64,000 bases of DNA from Qipengyuania psychrotolerans (GCF_019711355.1 NZ_CP081297.1:620001-684000); one strand, 5' to 3'. Shown: positions 37,726-48,893, counted from the stretch's first letter. Notes: generated by a model from the letters alone, not told the origin. Numbers and translations: made by a program.

Positions 37726-40023
37726 ATGGCTACTACCGATCTCGATGATTCCGGCGCCGATCCGTTCGACGCCATCGTTGATGCCCCGTTCGATTCCGCG
37801 CTTTCGGAACGGTATCTCGTCTATGCGCTGAGCACGATTACCGCGCGCTCGCTGCCTGATCTTCGGGACGGGCTTAAGCCGGTCCATCGCCGCCTGCTGT
37901 GGGCGATGCGCCAGCTCAAGCTGAACCCGACCGATGCGTACAAGAAATCGGCCCGCGTGGTCGGCGACGTTATCGGTAAGTACCATCCGCATGGCGACCA
38001 GTCTGTTTATGATGCCATGGTGCGCCTGGCGCAGGATTTCTCGCTGCGTTATCCGCTTGTCGACGGGCAGGGGAACTTCGGCAATATCGACGGCGATAAC
38101 GCCGCAGCCTATCGTTATACAGAAGCGCGCTTGACGAAGACGGCGCTGCGCCTGATGGAAGGCCTCGACGAAGGTACCGTCGATTTTATCCCGACCTACA
38201 ACGGGGAAGAGCAGGAGCCGGAAATTTTTCCGGGTCTCTTCCCCAACCTTCTCGCCAATGGTTCCAGCGGCATCGCCGTGGGCATGGCGACCAATATTCC
38301 GTCGCATAACGTGGCGGAAGTGGTCGATGCCACGCTGGAGATTATCGACAATCCCCATGTCGAACATGCGCGATTGATGCAGCTGTTTAAAGGACCGGAC
38401 TTCGCGACTGGCGGCGTCGTGCCGGAAAGCGCGGAGACGATCTCTGCGGCTTATGAAACCGGACGCGGGTCCTTCCGTGTTCGCGGACGTTTCCATGCTG
38501 CAGAAGCCGAAAAGCCCGAAGACGTCGCTGCCGGAATCGAACGGCTGGGCGGCGGTCAGTGGCAATTGGTCATCAGCGAAATCCCCTATCAGGTCGCCAA
38601 GGGCAAGCTGATCGAGCAGATTGCGCAAGCGATTGCCGACAAGAAGCTGCCCATTCTCGAAGATGTGCGCGACGAAAGCGATACGGCCGTGCGCATTGTG
38701 CTGGTTCCGCGCAGTCGTAATGTCGATCCGGAACTCCTCAAGGAAAGCATCTACAAACTGACCGACATGGAGACCCGCTTCGGGCTCAACCTGAATGTCC
38801 TCGATCATACGCGCACGCCGATGGTCATGGGGCTCAAGGAACTGCTGGATAACTGGATCGTCAGCCAGATCGACATCCTCCAGCGGCGCAGCCAGCACCG
38901 GCTGGACCAGATCGCCCGGCGGCTGGAGCTTGTTGAAGGCTACATCATTGCCTTCCTCAACCTTGACCGCGTGATCGAGATCATCCGTACCGAGGATGAG
39001 CCCAAGCCGGTGATGATGAAGGAATTCGGGCTCAACGACCGGCAAGTCGAAGCCATCCTCAACATGCGCCTGCGGTCCTTGCGCAAGCTGGAAGAAATGC
39101 AGCTTCGCGGCGAAAAGGACGATTTGCTCAAGGAAAAGGACGAGCTGGACAAGCTGCTCGGCTCGCCCGCGCGCCAACGCACGCGGCTCAAGCGCGACCT
39201 TAACCAGCTGCGCAAGGAATACGCCGAGGACACCGCGTTGGGTGCGCGCCGGACGACCATCGAAGAGGCCGCCCCTGCTGTCGAGTTCAGCATGGACGCC
39301 ATGATCGAGAAGGAACCGGTGACGGTAATCCTGTCGCAGAAAGGCTGGGTCCGCGGGGCCAAGGGCCACCTTCCGCTGGATCAGGAATTCAAATACAAGG
39401 AAGGCGATGCTGAGGCTTTCGTCCTCCACGCCCAGACGACCGACAAGCTGCTGCTGGTAGGGGCCGATGGCCGCGTCTTCACCTTGGGTGCGGACAAACT
39501 GCCGGGCGCGCGCGGCTTTGGCGAACCGGTACGCAACACGCTCGACATCGATGCCAGCACGCAGATCGTGTCCGTCATCGTGCACCGCGAAGGGCAGGAA
39601 GTCCTGCTGGCAGCAAGTACGGGCAAGGGTTTCGCCGCATCGACCGAAAGCATGCTCGCCGAAACGCGCAAGGGCCGGCAGGTCGTCAATCTGAAGGACG
39701 GCGCCAAGCTGGTGGTCGCACGTCCGATTGCCAGCGGGCACGATCATGTTGCCGTGGTCGGCGACAACCGCAAGCTGGTGGTTTTCAACCTGGAAGAAAT
39801 GCCGCGCCTCGCCAAGGGGCAGGGTGTGAAGCTGCAAAGCTACCGCGATGGCGGACTATCGGACGCGACAACCTTTACGCTTGAAGAAGGCCTCAGCTGG
39901 ACGATGGGCGGCAAGGGCGACCGAACCCGTACCGAAGGCGATATGTGGCAATGGAAGGTCGCGCGCGGCGGCGCAGGGCGCCTGCCGCCGCAGGGCTTCC
40001 CGCGGGACAACACCTTCGGATAA
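37726..40023 (+). CDS. parC: DNA topoisomerase IV subunit A
   Basis: Type IIA topoisomerase subunit that cuts and rejoins DNA to unlink daughter chromosomes. The start [16 protein letters not shown], the quinolone-region [18 protein letters not shown], the catalytic Tyr in [10 protein letters not shown] and the C-terminal beta-pinwheel repeats are present. At 765 residues it has ParC size, and it lacks the GyrA box; ParC rather than GyrA is also supported by AAYRYTE in place of AAMRYTE. ParE is not in the window. A hairpin follows at 40066. Confidence 0.95.
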   Translation: MATTDLDDSGADPFDAIVDAPFDSALSERYLVYALSTITARSLPDLRDGLKPVHRRLLWAMRQLKLNPTDAYKKSARVVGDVIGKYHPHGDQSVYDAMVRLAQDFSLRYPLVDGQGNFGNIDGDNAAAYRYTEARLTKTALRLMEGLDEGTVDFIPTYNGEEQEPEIFPGLFPNLLANGSSGIAVGMATNIPSHNVAEVVDATLEIIDNPHVEHARLMQLFKGPDFATGGVVPESAETISAAYETGRGSFRVRGRFHAAEAEKPEDVAAGIERLGGGQWQLVISEIPYQVAKGKLIEQIAQAIADKKLPILEDVRDESDTAVRIVLVPRSRNVDPELLKESIYKLTDMETRFGLNLNVLDHTRTPMVMGLKELLDNWIVSQIDILQRRSQHRLDQIARRLELVEGYIIAFLNLDRVIEIIRTEDEPKPVMMKEFGLNDRQVEAILNMRLRSLRKLEEMQLRGEKDDLLKEKDELDKLLGSPARQRTRLKRDLNQLRKEYAEDTALGARRTTIEEAAPAVEFSMDAMIEKEPVTVILSQKGWVRGAKGHLPLDQEFKYKEGDAEAFVLHAQTTDKLLLVGADGRVFTLGADKLPGARGFGEPVRNTLDIDASTQIVSVIVHREGQEVLLAASTGKGFAASTESMLAETRKGRQVVNLKDGAKLVVARPIASGHDHVAVVGDNRKLVVFNLEEMPRLAKGQGVKLQSYRDGGLSDATTFTLEEGLSWTMGGKGDRTRTEGDMWQWKVARGGAGRLPPQGFPRDNTFG

Positions 40024-40065
40024 GCAAAAGGCCGAAGGCGCTTTCGCACCCCCGGCCCCTTGCGA

Positions 40066-40084
40066 CCCTGAAGAGACTTCAGGG
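40066..40084. terminator. Hairpin between convergent parC and the secreted-protein gene
   Basis: CCCTGAAG (40066-40073), loop AGA, CTTCAGGG (40077-40084): a perfect 8-bp stem lying between two convergent genes. No T-run follows on either side, so it is either a weak bidirectional terminator or an mRNA-end stabiliser. Confidence 0.45.
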
Positions 40085-40099
40085 AACTGGTAATTCGGT

Positions 40100-40630
40100 T
40101 TATTCGGCCGCGTCGCTCGAAGCCGGAGCAGCCTGCGCCATGGCAGCATCAATCTGCGCATTGGTCAGTCGGGCCATCAGGCCGTGGTCGGTCGCGTCGA
40201 AGTGATCGCGCAACAGGGTGACCTTGTTCATTTCGTCGCCGCCGCGGGCGAGAATGATGTTGTCGCCGTTGATTTCGAGAATGGTGCCGAGCGCTGCGTG
40301 GTCTGCAGCCATTGCTTCGGCGCCGACAACGAGAGCCGCGTCGCGCTTTGCAGCAGCTTCAGCGAGCTGGCCGTCGATCATGCCGTCGAGTTGTGCCTTA
40401 GTCACCGTGATGGTTGGACCGGCTTCACCCTGGCCGTACATGTCGACGCCCAGCGGAACCTTGTGCTTGCCGGTGTCGAGAACAGCCTGGCCGTTTTCGA
40501 CCGAAACGATCGTGCCAACGGCGTTGCCTTCGGGTCCTGTTACAGTGGCGCCAGCGGCGACCTGATCGTTGGCGAGAGCGGGGGTGGCGGCCAAGGCAAT
40601 TGCAGCGACAGCCAGCTTTGCGAACTTCAT
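40100..40630 (-). CDS. Secreted Ala-rich protein of unknown function
   Basis: A 176-residue exported protein: MKFAKLAVAAIALAATPALA is a clear Sec signal peptide with an ALA cleavage site. The mature part contains two related short beta segments, VTGPEGNAVGTIVSVENGQAVL and AALGTILEINGDNIILARG (each a barrel-like turn around a Gly-Thr-Ile), and helices rich in Ala. It resembles PRC-barrel-like motifs but I cannot assign it. ATG 40630 is chosen by the signal peptide. The 270 bp upstream to cca hold no gene I can see. Confidence 0.66.
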   Translation of the reverse strand: MKFAKLAVAAIALAATPALANDQVAAGATVTGPEGNAVGTIVSVENGQAVLDTGKHKVPLGVDMYGQGEAGPTITVTKAQLDGMIDGQLAEAAAKRDAALVVGAEAMAADHAALGTILEINGDNIILARGGDEMNKVTLLRDHFDATDHGLMARLTNAQIDAAMAQAAPASSDAAE

Positions 40631-40904
40631 GTAAGAACTCCTAGTCTTCTTTGATTTTTGCGACCCTTGCGCGCGTTTCCGCACGCTGGTGATCCGGCGA
40701 AAGATGTGAGCGGCTGCAGACCTGAAGTCTCGCAATGATGCCGCGTGCCCCCTCCGGGAAGCGGGCGCTCTATGGCAAAACGGCTGTTTCGAAGCAACCG
40801 TCTGGGGGTGTTTATGCTGCAATGCAGCTTAAGCTTAGCTGAAGGCTTCGTCAGCCCGAGGCCTGCGTAAGGTGAGCCGACTAGAACATGCTGCGATGCG
40901 ACAA

Positions 40905-42089
40905 TTATTCGCCCTTGCGAGCCGCCAATTCCTGGTCGAGCAATGCGGCCACGCGCTGTTGATCCGGGAATTCTTCGGCCACCCAACGGGCTTCAACGGC
41001 ACGCAGGATTCGCGCCACTTCGGGGCCCGCATCGATGCCGCGTGCAACAATTTCGCCGCCCTTGAGCGGCAGGCGTGGGACATCCCAATCACCAAGAGCA
41101 TCGATACTCGCGCCGGCGATCAGCAGGCGGTCACGGGCGCACTCTATTCCTTCTTCATATGCCAGGGCGCGTGGGGCATTCGCATCGCTGTCCTTGCGCT
41201 CGGCTGCGCAGATCAGCCTGGCTCGCTGCGCGCGCGAAAGTCTGAGGCGAGCGGCAACAGCTTCGGTGACGGTCGCAATCGGGGGTAGCAGCGATGCGAG
41301 GCGCCTGACCGGATCTGCGCCCAGGCCCAGGGCAGCTTCGTGCGCCACAAGCGCTTTGAAAACGTCCTGCTCGCGCCCTTTTGCTTCGGGCAGGATAACC
41401 CCAAGCACACCGCGATCAGCCATCAGCGCCACCGCGCCTGTGGGGTCGGGCAGGGCAAGGATGCCCAGCAATTCCATCGCCACCCGCTCGCGGCTGAGGC
41501 CCTTGAGCGTGTGGGCAAGTTCCTCGCATGCGGCGATAGCTTCTTCGTCAGGTTTGTCTCCGAAGCGTGCCTGGAACCGGAAATATCGCAGGATGCGAAG
41601 GTGATCTTCGCGAATGCGGTCATGCGCATCGCCGATAAACCGGACCTTGCGTGCTTTCAGATCGTCCAGACCGCCAAAGTAATCGCTGATCTCCAGCGTA
41701 TCCGGGTCGGCGTAGAGCGCGTTGATCGTGAAATCACGCCGCGCCGCATCTTCGCGCCATTCCTCGGCAAAGGCGACGGTGGCCCGGCGGCCGTCGGTCG
41801 ATACATCGCGGCGCAGGGTCGTGATCTCGATCGGCCCGCCTGAGAGGATCGCGGTGACAGTGCCGTGGTCGATTCCCGTCGGCACGGTGCGAATACCCGC
41901 AGCCTTGCATTGGTCGATCACTGCATGGGGCACCAGCGTGGTGGCCAGATCAATGTCGTGAATGTCCTTGCCGAGCAAGGTATCGCGCACCGCTCCGCCG
42001 ACATAGCGCGCATTATGAGCGCCCAGCGCAGCCACCAGGCTCGCCAGGTCTGCGCGGGTGGTCCAATCGGCTGGCGGCAGGCGGGTCAT
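40905..42089 (-). CDS. cca: CCA tRNA nucleotidyltransferase (poly-A polymerase family)
   Basis: A 394-residue class II nucleotidyltransferase adding or repairing the 3' CCA of tRNA. The head motif YVGGAVRDTLLGKDIHDIDLAT carries the metal-binding Asp pair (shown as GGAVRD and DIHDIDL); the GTVTAIL strand, RRDFTINAL and the neck helix motif EDHLRILRYFRFQARF follow. tRNA-Val in this window already encodes CCA, so repair is the likely main duty for that tRNA. It lies 18 bp after a Nudix gene in a minus-strand run. Confidence 0.93.
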   Translation of the reverse strand: MTRLPPADWTTRADLASLVAALGAHNARYVGGAVRDTLLGKDIHDIDLATTLVPHAVIDQCKAAGIRTVPTGIDHGTVTAILSGGPIEITTLRRDVSTDGRRATVAFAEEWREDAARRDFTINALYADPDTLEISDYFGGLDDLKARKVRFIGDAHDRIREDHLRILRYFRFQARFGDKPDEEAIAACEELAHTLKGLSRERVAMELLGILALPDPTGAVALMADRGVLGVILPEAKGREQDVFKALVAHEAALGLGADPVRRLASLLPPIATVTEAVAARLRLSRAQRARLICAAERKDSDANAPRALAYEEGIECARDRLLIAGASIDALGDWDVPRLPLKGGEIVARGIDAGPEVARILRAVEARWVAEEFPDQQRVAALLDQELAARKGE

Positions 42090-42107
42090 GCAGCGGCCTT
42101 TAGCAGG

Positions 42108-42701
42108 TCAATCGGTCCATGCCAGCCGCCGCGACAGGTTGATGCAGATTGCAGCGGTCACGCCCCAGATCCGGTAGCCAGCGTGATCCATCTCGTAATA
42201 CCGCCGCATCGCGCCTTTCCAGAACACTTCGTTCTCGCGCCAGTTGTCCGGCTGCATAAGCAGCGACAGCGGCGCCTCGAACCAGCTTTCGACTTCGCGC
42301 GCGTCGGGGCGAATGGGCAGATCATGCGGCACAGTGGCCAGCACGGGCGTAATGTCGAAGCCGGTTCCGGTCTGGTAGCGATCGGTCGTACCGATCACGC
42401 GCACATGGTCCCGGGCGATACCCAATTCTTCCCACGCTTCGCGCAGTGCGGCATCGACCGGGTTTTCGCCGTCATCCAGCTTGCCGCCGGGGAAGGCCAC
42501 CTGGCCGGGATGATCGCGCATGGTGCGCGGGCGCTGCGTGAGCAGGACGGTTGGATTTTCGCGGTCTGTCACTGCGATCAGCACCGCGGCATCCGCCGTC
42601 CGTTCAAGATCGGCGAACCGGTGATCGCTCAGCAGCTCGGGAGAGGGTGCAGAATGACCCTGCTCGAACAAATGCGTAAGGCGGTCGAACAGCGCACTCA
42701 T
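42108..42701 (-). CDS. Nudix hydrolase, CoA pyrophosphatase type
   Basis: A 197-residue Nudix enzyme. The Nudix box spans GGKLDDGENPVDAALREAWEEL with the metal-binding Glu pair (REAWEELG). The preceding RPRTMRDHPGQVAFPGG is the CoA-pyrophosphatase (NudL) signature LLTxRSxxLRxHxGQVxFPGG. It is expected to hydrolyse CoA to phosphopantetheine. ATG overlaps the end of the DUF1285 gene by 4 bp. Confidence 0.9.
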   Translation of the reverse strand: MSALFDRLTHLFEQGHSAPSPELLSDHRFADLERTADAAVLIAVTDRENPTVLLTQRPRTMRDHPGQVAFPGGKLDDGENPVDAALREAWEELGIARDHVRVIGTTDRYQTGTGFDITPVLATVPHDLPIRPDAREVESWFEAPLSLLMQPDNWRENEVFWKGAMRRYYEMDHAGYRIWGVTAAICINLSRRLAWTD

Positions 42702-43246
42702 GCAGGCAGCAGCGAAAAGCTCTCCGCGCCGCTTTCAACCGACCAGTCGTCACCCTCGTCGAGGGAGATTTTTGCCAGCTGTTCGTAGGTAGAGCGATTG
42801 AGGCGGGCTTCGCATCCGCGCCGAACGTGGAGGTAGATAGACGGGGCATCCCTATCGCCAGCCGCGCGAATTCCGTTGTCCGGTCCGGCGACCACCAATT
42901 CGTCCGTGTTGATCCGGAATGCCAGATTGCCCTCGGCCTGCTGCACATCCGTCGCGATGAAACAGGCGTCCTCCACCTCGATTGTCAGCTTCTGGAACGG
43001 GGTCACCAGCCAGTATTGGCCATCATCCTCACGCCGCAAAAGGCCGGCGAATGCACGCACCATCGCGGGGCGCGAGATCGGGCTTCCTTCATGCAGCCAC
43101 GTCCCGTCGGCCACGATGCGCATATGGCTGTCGCCAGTCTCTTCGGGCGACCATTGCTCGACCGGAGGCAACTTTCGTGCCTCGACCTGTTCGGCAATCT
43201 GCGCGAGCGACAATCCGGCGAGTTCGGGGGGAGGGGTATAGACCAT
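42698..43246 (-). CDS. DUF1285 domain protein
   Basis: A 182-residue cytoplasmic protein of the DUF1285 family: the tail IADGTWLHEGSPISRPAMVRAF (here residues about 40-60, given as GTWLHEGSPISRPAMVR) and WLVTPFQKLTIEVEDACF are the family core. Crystal structures of family members exist but the function is unknown. Start at ATG 43246 is set by homology; the open frame extends 195 bp further. First of the three-gene run with the Nudix enzyme and cca. Confidence 0.85.
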   Translation of the reverse strand: MVYTPPPELAGLSLAQIAEQVEARKLPPVEQWSPEETGDSHMRIVADGTWLHEGSPISRPAMVRAFAGLLRREDDGQYWLVTPFQKLTIEVEDACFIATDVQQAEGNLAFRINTDELVVAGPDNGIRAAGDRDAPSIYLHVRRGCEARLNRSTYEQLAKISLDEGDDWSVESGAESFSLLPA

Positions 43247-43283
43247 GCCCGCTATCTGGGGCCGCGGGGCCCGAGGTGCAACT

Positions 43284-43805
43284 CTAAGCGCCCCAGGGGC
43301 CGAGCATTCCGGTCTGCGGCAGGACGGCGGGATTATTCGTGCGGACCAGAAGGCGATGCTTTTCAAAAGGGCCGGGGCAATGCCAGCCCGCAGTATGCTG
43401 TGCGGTAAAATCCCAGCGGCCGTAATAATCGGGATCGCCAATCATCACCTGCGGCAAAGGCATCGCGCCTGTTTCGAACCCGCTATCGATCGCCCCGAGG
43501 CTGGCGGCCATCAAGGCCTTGCCGAACCCTTCGCCCTGGCGTCCCGGCATGACAGCCACGGGGCCGACCATGATCATCGGGTGAGGGCGGCCATCGGGAT
43601 CGACCAGCGCAACCGGCCATAGCTGGATGCTCCCCGCGAGATATTCATCGTCGTCCAGTGCCGCGAAGCTCAGGGCCTCGAGCGGCTGCATCTCTTCGCG
43701 GATACGGTAGGCGGTCCGGGCATGACGCTGCTCCCCGAACGTCACGTCGAGCAATTGCTCGATCAGCGCGGGATCAATCGCTGAAAGGGGGACAATGGTC
43801 GCCAT
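43284..43805 (-). CDS. GNAT family N-acetyltransferase
   Basis: A 173-residue acetyl-CoA transferase. Motif A of the GNAT fold, VAVMPGRQGEGFGKALM, supplies the CoA pyrophosphate loop (Q-G-x-G-x-G/A type), followed by a conserved strand with LPQVMIGDPDYYGRWDF as in the YhbS-like group. The substrate is unknown. Starting at ATG 43805; the next upstream ATG at 43838 is not supported. Confidence 0.86.
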   Translation of the reverse strand: MATIVPLSAIDPALIEQLLDVTFGEQRHARTAYRIREEMQPLEALSFAALDDDEYLAGSIQLWPVALVDPDGRPHPMIMVGPVAVMPGRQGEGFGKALMAASLGAIDSGFETGAMPLPQVMIGDPDYYGRWDFTAQHTAGWHCPGPFEKHRLLVRTNNPAVLPQTGMLGPWGA

Positions 43806-43870
43806 AGGGGCGCGGCGATTAAGCGCACGCGCCCCCAATGTCGATCAATTCTGACTTAGCCCTGCAGAAG

Positions 43871-45043
43871 TTATTCGGGGCGCAGTTCCAGCAGGCGTCC
43901 GCCTTCGCCATCTTCCAGCACCCAAAGCGCGCCGTCCGGACCTTCGATGACCGAACGGATCCGGTTATCCATGTCATAGCGGGCCACTTCGCGGGCATCC
44001 TCGCCGTCCACCTCGACGCGGATCAGCGCCTTGGTCTTGAGGCCCGAAATCAGCAGGTCGCCTTTCATGCCGTCGAACAGATCGCCGCGATAGAAAACCA
44101 TGTTTCCGGGCGCGATCACCGGGGTCCAGTTGATCGCAAACTTCTCGAACCCGTCGTCTGCGGTGTGGTCGGGAATGTTCGCGCCATCATAGTGGTCACC
44201 ATCCGAACGCACTGGCCAACCATAATTGGCACCTTTCTTCACGAGGTTAAGCTCGTCTCCGCCGGCGGGACCATGCTCGATTTCCCACAGCTGCCCGCTG
44301 GCATCGAAGTCGATGCCGAGGAGGTTGCGGTGGCCCCATGACCAGATCTGGTCGCTTGGGCTGCCCTGTGCCGCAAGCGGATTGCCGGCGGACGGAGTAC
44401 CGTCGAGATTGAGGCGAACGATCGTGCCGAGCGTGTTTGAGGCGTCTTGGGCTGGCTGCATCTTCTGCCGGTCGCCGCTGGTGACGTACATATACTGTTG
44501 GTCCGGGCTGAAAATGATGCGGTGCGAGTAGTGACCTCGGCCGGTGACCTTGGGGGCCTGACGCCAGATGACTTTCAGCCCTTCGATGCTGCATTCGTCG
44601 GCTTGCAGGCAAAGGAGCTGACCGCGTCCAACGACTGCGCCGCGCGTATCGTCTTCGCCGGCCTCGACCCAGCTGAGATAGATCGTGCGGTCAGAGCTGT
44701 CCCGCCCGGCCTCACTGGGCAGGAATGCGATATCGCCAAGGCCGCCCTGACCGCCGTAGTCGACTGCGGGAACGCCGCTGACGGTACCCAGCCTGCCGCT
44801 TGCAAGATCCTTGAATTTGATCGAACCGCTTTTCTCGGTGATGAAGAGCATTCTGGTTCCTGGCAGGAATGCCGAGGCCCATGGTTCGTTGAAGCTGCCG
44901 TGTTCGGTGATCGCGAAATCGAGTTCCGTTGGCGCAGGTGTTGATACGGCTTCACTGCCGCCTTCGGTGGAGTACCCGCTGCCGCAGCTTGCGAGCAGCG
45001 CCACTGGCGATAGGGTGGCGGCAAGTTTCGATAGGCGCTTCAT
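43871..45043 (-). CDS. PQQ-type soluble sugar dehydrogenase lipoprotein
   Basis: A 390-residue beta-propeller related to soluble aldose/glucose dehydrogenases (YliI/Asd). The N-terminal signal ends in a lipobox (LLASC), so it is anchored in the envelope. Propeller segments include DYGGQGGLGDIAF, YSHRIIFSPDQQYMYVTSGDR (given here as RIIFSPDQQYMYVTSGD) with the His and Arg that contact PQQ, and EHGPAGGDELN with the base/acid pair. ATG 45043 is opposite and overlapping the ATG of rnhB (shared CATG), so the genes are head to head. Confidence 0.84.
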   Translation of the reverse strand: MKRLSKLAATLSPVALLASCGSGYSTEGGSEAVSTPAPTELDFAITEHGSFNEPWASAFLPGTRMLFITEKSGSIKFKDLASGRLGTVSGVPAVDYGGQGGLGDIAFLPSEAGRDSSDRTIYLSWVEAGEDDTRGAVVGRGQLLCLQADECSIEGLKVIWRQAPKVTGRGHYSHRIIFSPDQQYMYVTSGDRQKMQPAQDASNTLGTIVRLNLDGTPSAGNPLAAQGSPSDQIWSWGHRNLLGIDFDASGQLWEIEHGPAGGDELNLVKKGANYGWPVRSDGDHYDGANIPDHTADDGFEKFAINWTPVIAPGNMVFYRGDLFDGMKGDLLISGLKTKALIRVEVDGEDAREVARYDMDNRIRSVIEGPDGALWVLEDGEGGRLLELRPE

Positions 45044-45668
45044 GTTTTCTTCAACTCCCAAATCGGGCCTCGGCCAGGCACCGCTGATAATCGGCGTAGA
45101 CGAGGCAGGTCGCGGACCGCTTGCCGGTCCGGTCGTCGCGGCCGCAGTGGTGCTGTGCTCAGCATATCCCGACGGCCTTGATGACTCCAAAAAGCTTAGC
45201 GCGGCGCGGCGTTCCAATTTGGAGCCGCAAATCCTCGAAACATGTGCCTGGGGGCTCGGCGTGGTGGATGTGGAGGAGATCGACCGGATCAACATTTTCC
45301 AGGCGACCATGCTGGCGATGACGATCGCCGTGTCTCGCGTAGTCGATGTGCTCGCAGCCGAACCGGAGGCCATACTGATAGACGGAAATCAGACACCGAA
45401 GGGCCGCTGCGACGATTGGCGCTGGCCGGCCCGCTCCATTGTTGGCGGCGACGGAAAGGAAAAATCGATCGGCGCCGCGTCCATTCTAGCCAAGGAATAC
45501 CGCGACCGCGTCATGCGCGAAGCCGCGGCGGCACATCCCCACTACGGGTGGGAGCGCAACATGGGTTACGGAACGCGCGAGCACATCGAAGCATTGCGAA
45601 CATATGGACCGACGCCGCTGCACCGCCGCAGCTTTGCGCCGGTGTCCCAGATGGAGATGTTCGCGTGA
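45042..45668 (+). CDS. rnhB: Ribonuclease HII
   Basis: A 208-residue nuclease that cuts RNA in RNA-DNA hybrids, including single ribonucleotides. Catalytic acids are in IGVDEAGRGPLAGPVV (Asp, Glu) and the later GSRDSKKL-like DDSKKLSAARR and VGGDGKEKSIGAASILAK. It begins at the only plausible ATG, which overlaps the divergent sugar dehydrogenase start. Its stop overlaps the following SDR start by 4 bp (GTGA). Confidence 0.95.
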   Translation: MFSSTPKSGLGQAPLIIGVDEAGRGPLAGPVVAAAVVLCSAYPDGLDDSKKLSAARRSNLEPQILETCAWGLGVVDVEEIDRINIFQATMLAMTIAVSRVVDVLAAEPEAILIDGNQTPKGRCDDWRWPARSIVGGDGKEKSIGAASILAKEYRDRVMREAAAAHPHYGWERNMGYGTREHIEALRTYGPTPLHRRSFAPVSQMEMFA

Positions 45669-46585
45669 CTTTCGCTTTTTCCGATATTCCCGACCAGAGC
45701 GGCAAGACCGCAATCGTTACCGGTGCCAATACCGGCATCGGACTGGAGATCGCTCGCGGCCTCTCGCGCAAGGGTGCACGTGTAATCCTGGCGTGCCGCG
45801 ATGGTGACAAGGCCAAGGCCGCGATCGACGATATCGCCAGTGGCCCGGAACAGTCCGATCTCGATTTCCTCCAACTCGATCTCGCCGATCTCGCATCGAT
45901 CCGCGATGCGGCAGAGCACGCGAAGAACGAGAAGAAGATCGATATCCTGATCGACAATGCCGGTATCATGATCCCACCGCTCAGCCATGCCATCGGCGGC
46001 GCTGAATCGCAGTTTGCGGTCAATCATCTCGGACATTTCGCACTCGTCGGACTCCTGCTGGACAAGCTGGCGCGGGACGGCGGTGCCCGTATCGTCACCC
46101 AGTCATCCATCGCTCACAAGGGCGCAAAGATCGACTTCGACAATCTCGACGCGCGCCGCGGCTATTCGCGAACGAAGTTCTACGGGCAGAGCAAGCTGGC
46201 AAACCTGCTGTTCGCGCTGGAATTGGACCGCCGGCTCAGGGCGGCGAATTCGCCCGTGGTTTCCATCGCCTGCCACCCGGGCGTCGCGCAGACGGAATTG
46301 ACCCGCCACCTTGGCATCATGGGCAGCGTCTTTGGACCGCTGATTGGCCTTGCCCTCAATTCGGCAGCAGACGGCGCGCTTCCCGCATTGCAGGCGGCGA
46401 CCGATCCCCAAGCCGAGGGCGGGGACTATTACGGATCATGGGGTTTCCGCGAAATGAGCGGCAAGGTTTCCGGCAAGGCCTATGCCACGCGAACCGCCCG
46501 CGATCCGCTGCTTGCCGCAAGGCTGTGGGACAAGTCGATCGAGATGACCGGCATCGATCCCGGGCTCGCCCCCGCAGAGGGCTGA
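45665..46585 (+). CDS. Short-chain dehydrogenase, retinol-dehydrogenase-like
   Basis: A 306-residue NAD(P)-dependent SDR. The cofactor loop TGANTGIGLEIA, the DNAG motif (IDNAGIM), Ser in VTQSSIAHKG and catalytic YGQSK are intact. The GTG start at 45665 overlaps the rnhB stop and lies at the beginning of the family homology; the ORF extends upstream only by frame chance. Substrate unknown. It is the last gene before the ccrM leader; the inverted repeat at 46626 could act as its terminator. Confidence 0.88.
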   Translation: MTFAFSDIPDQSGKTAIVTGANTGIGLEIARGLSRKGARVILACRDGDKAKAAIDDIASGPEQSDLDFLQLDLADLASIRDAAEHAKNEKKIDILIDNAGIMIPPLSHAIGGAESQFAVNHLGHFALVGLLLDKLARDGGARIVTQSSIAHKGAKIDFDNLDARRGYSRTKFYGQSKLANLLFALELDRRLRAANSPVVSIACHPGVAQTELTRHLGIMGSVFGPLIGLALNSAADGALPALQAATDPQAEGGDYYGSWGFREMSGKVSGKAYATRTARDPLLAARLWDKSIEMTGIDPGLAPAEG

Positions 46586-46627
46586 TCGCCTCAGAACCGA
46601 GTCTTCCCGGCAACACCGCATCATCTT

Positions 46628-47920
<1,293 letters not shown>

Positions 47921-48037
47921 GGGGCTGCCGCAAACGCGCTCGGCGGCCATGTGATCACCGAGTGCGGCTTCGGTTATCAGCTGATGGCCGGTGCCGGTTT
48001 TGAAATGCCGGAAGACCTCGGTCTCGTCGCCCGGTAA
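47921..48037 (+). pseudogene. Possible C-terminal gene remnant after ccrM
   Basis: Directly after the ccrM stop, in the same frame, 38 codons read like a normal protein tail (ALGGHVITECGFGYQLMAG, then FEMPEDLGLVAR) and end at TAA 48035-48037. There is no convincing start; GTG 47951 would give a peptide of under 30 residues. I take it as the leftover 3' end of a lost gene, or an insertion scar. The family is not recognised. The remaining 100 bp before the next gene show only a weak hairpin. Confidence 0.35.
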
Positions 48038-48136
48038 CCCAGCTCATCAACGCCAGTCTCAGTTGGTGCCGAAACCTGGCACGAAATATGACAGCTTTCA
48101 TGGGAACGCGGGCCGCCCCTCACGCGCTAAGAGGGT

Positions 48137-48625
48137 ATGGAATCTTCGTTCGCCTCATTTCTTCCCACCGATAGCATCGACCTTTTGCTGGCGTTGCCAT
48201 TCGCGGAAGTGTGGCTGACGATGGGCTTTCTGGGGCTGACGGCTTCCATCTACGCGACCGGCATTCCGGGCGCGCTGCTACCGATCTCGTTCTCGTCCGG
48301 GGCAATGCTTGGCGGAGTTCTCGGGGTTGGAGCGGTCGCCGCAGGGGCCACAGCGGGTTCCGTGCTACTCTATGTGCTGCTCAAGCGGAGTTCAGAAGCT
48401 GCTCTGCGCCTCAAATATGGTGGCCAGATGCAGCGTCTGGATGACCTGGCTTCTCGCGGAGGGATCCTGTCAATTATCGGGATGCGTCTCGTGGGCGTCC
48501 CGCATGTCGCCGTGACCGCGATCTGTGCGTTCGGGTCCGTTGGAGGGCGCCGCTACGCATTGGCAACAATCGTCGGCCTCCTCCCCGCCATCGCATTGTC
48601 TGCGACCGCCGGAGCGAGCCTTTAA
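48137..48625 (+). CDS. Small TVP38/VTT-domain membrane protein
   Basis: A 162-residue integral membrane protein. Hydrophobic segments at about residues 25-45, 50-75, 110-130 and 140-160. The segment RRYALATIVGLLPAIALSATAG and LGLTASIYATGIPGALLPISF resemble the TVP38/TMEM64 (VTT, DedA-related) family. In E. coli related proteins are linked to lipid movement across the membrane. It is shorter than typical members (about 200). First intact gene of the accessory block; the neighbours do not suggest a pathway. Confidence 0.62.
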   Translation: MESSFASFLPTDSIDLLLALPFAEVWLTMGFLGLTASIYATGIPGALLPISFSSGAMLGGVLGVGAVAAGATAGSVLLYVLLKRSSEAALRLKYGGQMQRLDDLASRGGILSIIGMRLVGVPHVAVTAICAFGSVGGRRYALATIVGLLPAIALSATAGASL

Positions 48626-48893
48626 TCCAAATTGCAATGCCCGCCACCGGGGCAGGTCTGGGGCAATCCCCATCCGTCGCAGGTGGGTTTTCGTCTGCTT
48701 CTGAAAAACGCTATCGTGTCAAAGGAGCCATGAAGGGCGGGTGATCGAACCCAGCAGACAACGGCGGCCCTCGTAGAACGCGGTGTATTTTGCCAGCCCG
48801 CTCGAAGGCAGGTGATCAACCGGCCGCACGCAAGATCGCAGATCAAAATTTCGGAGTATTCTCTGCGGAGGCATTGCGGCAGCCGCTATTACC

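Noticed and set aside
37624..39837. 737-residue open frame antisense to parC
   Set aside because: Its sequence lacks domain signatures and it lies entirely opposite an intact parC; long antisense frames are expected at this GC content.
48626..48893. Possible small gene after the VTT protein (AGGAG then ATG near 48728)
   Set aside because: The frame closes after a few codons; no other frame in this 268-bp gap is convincing.
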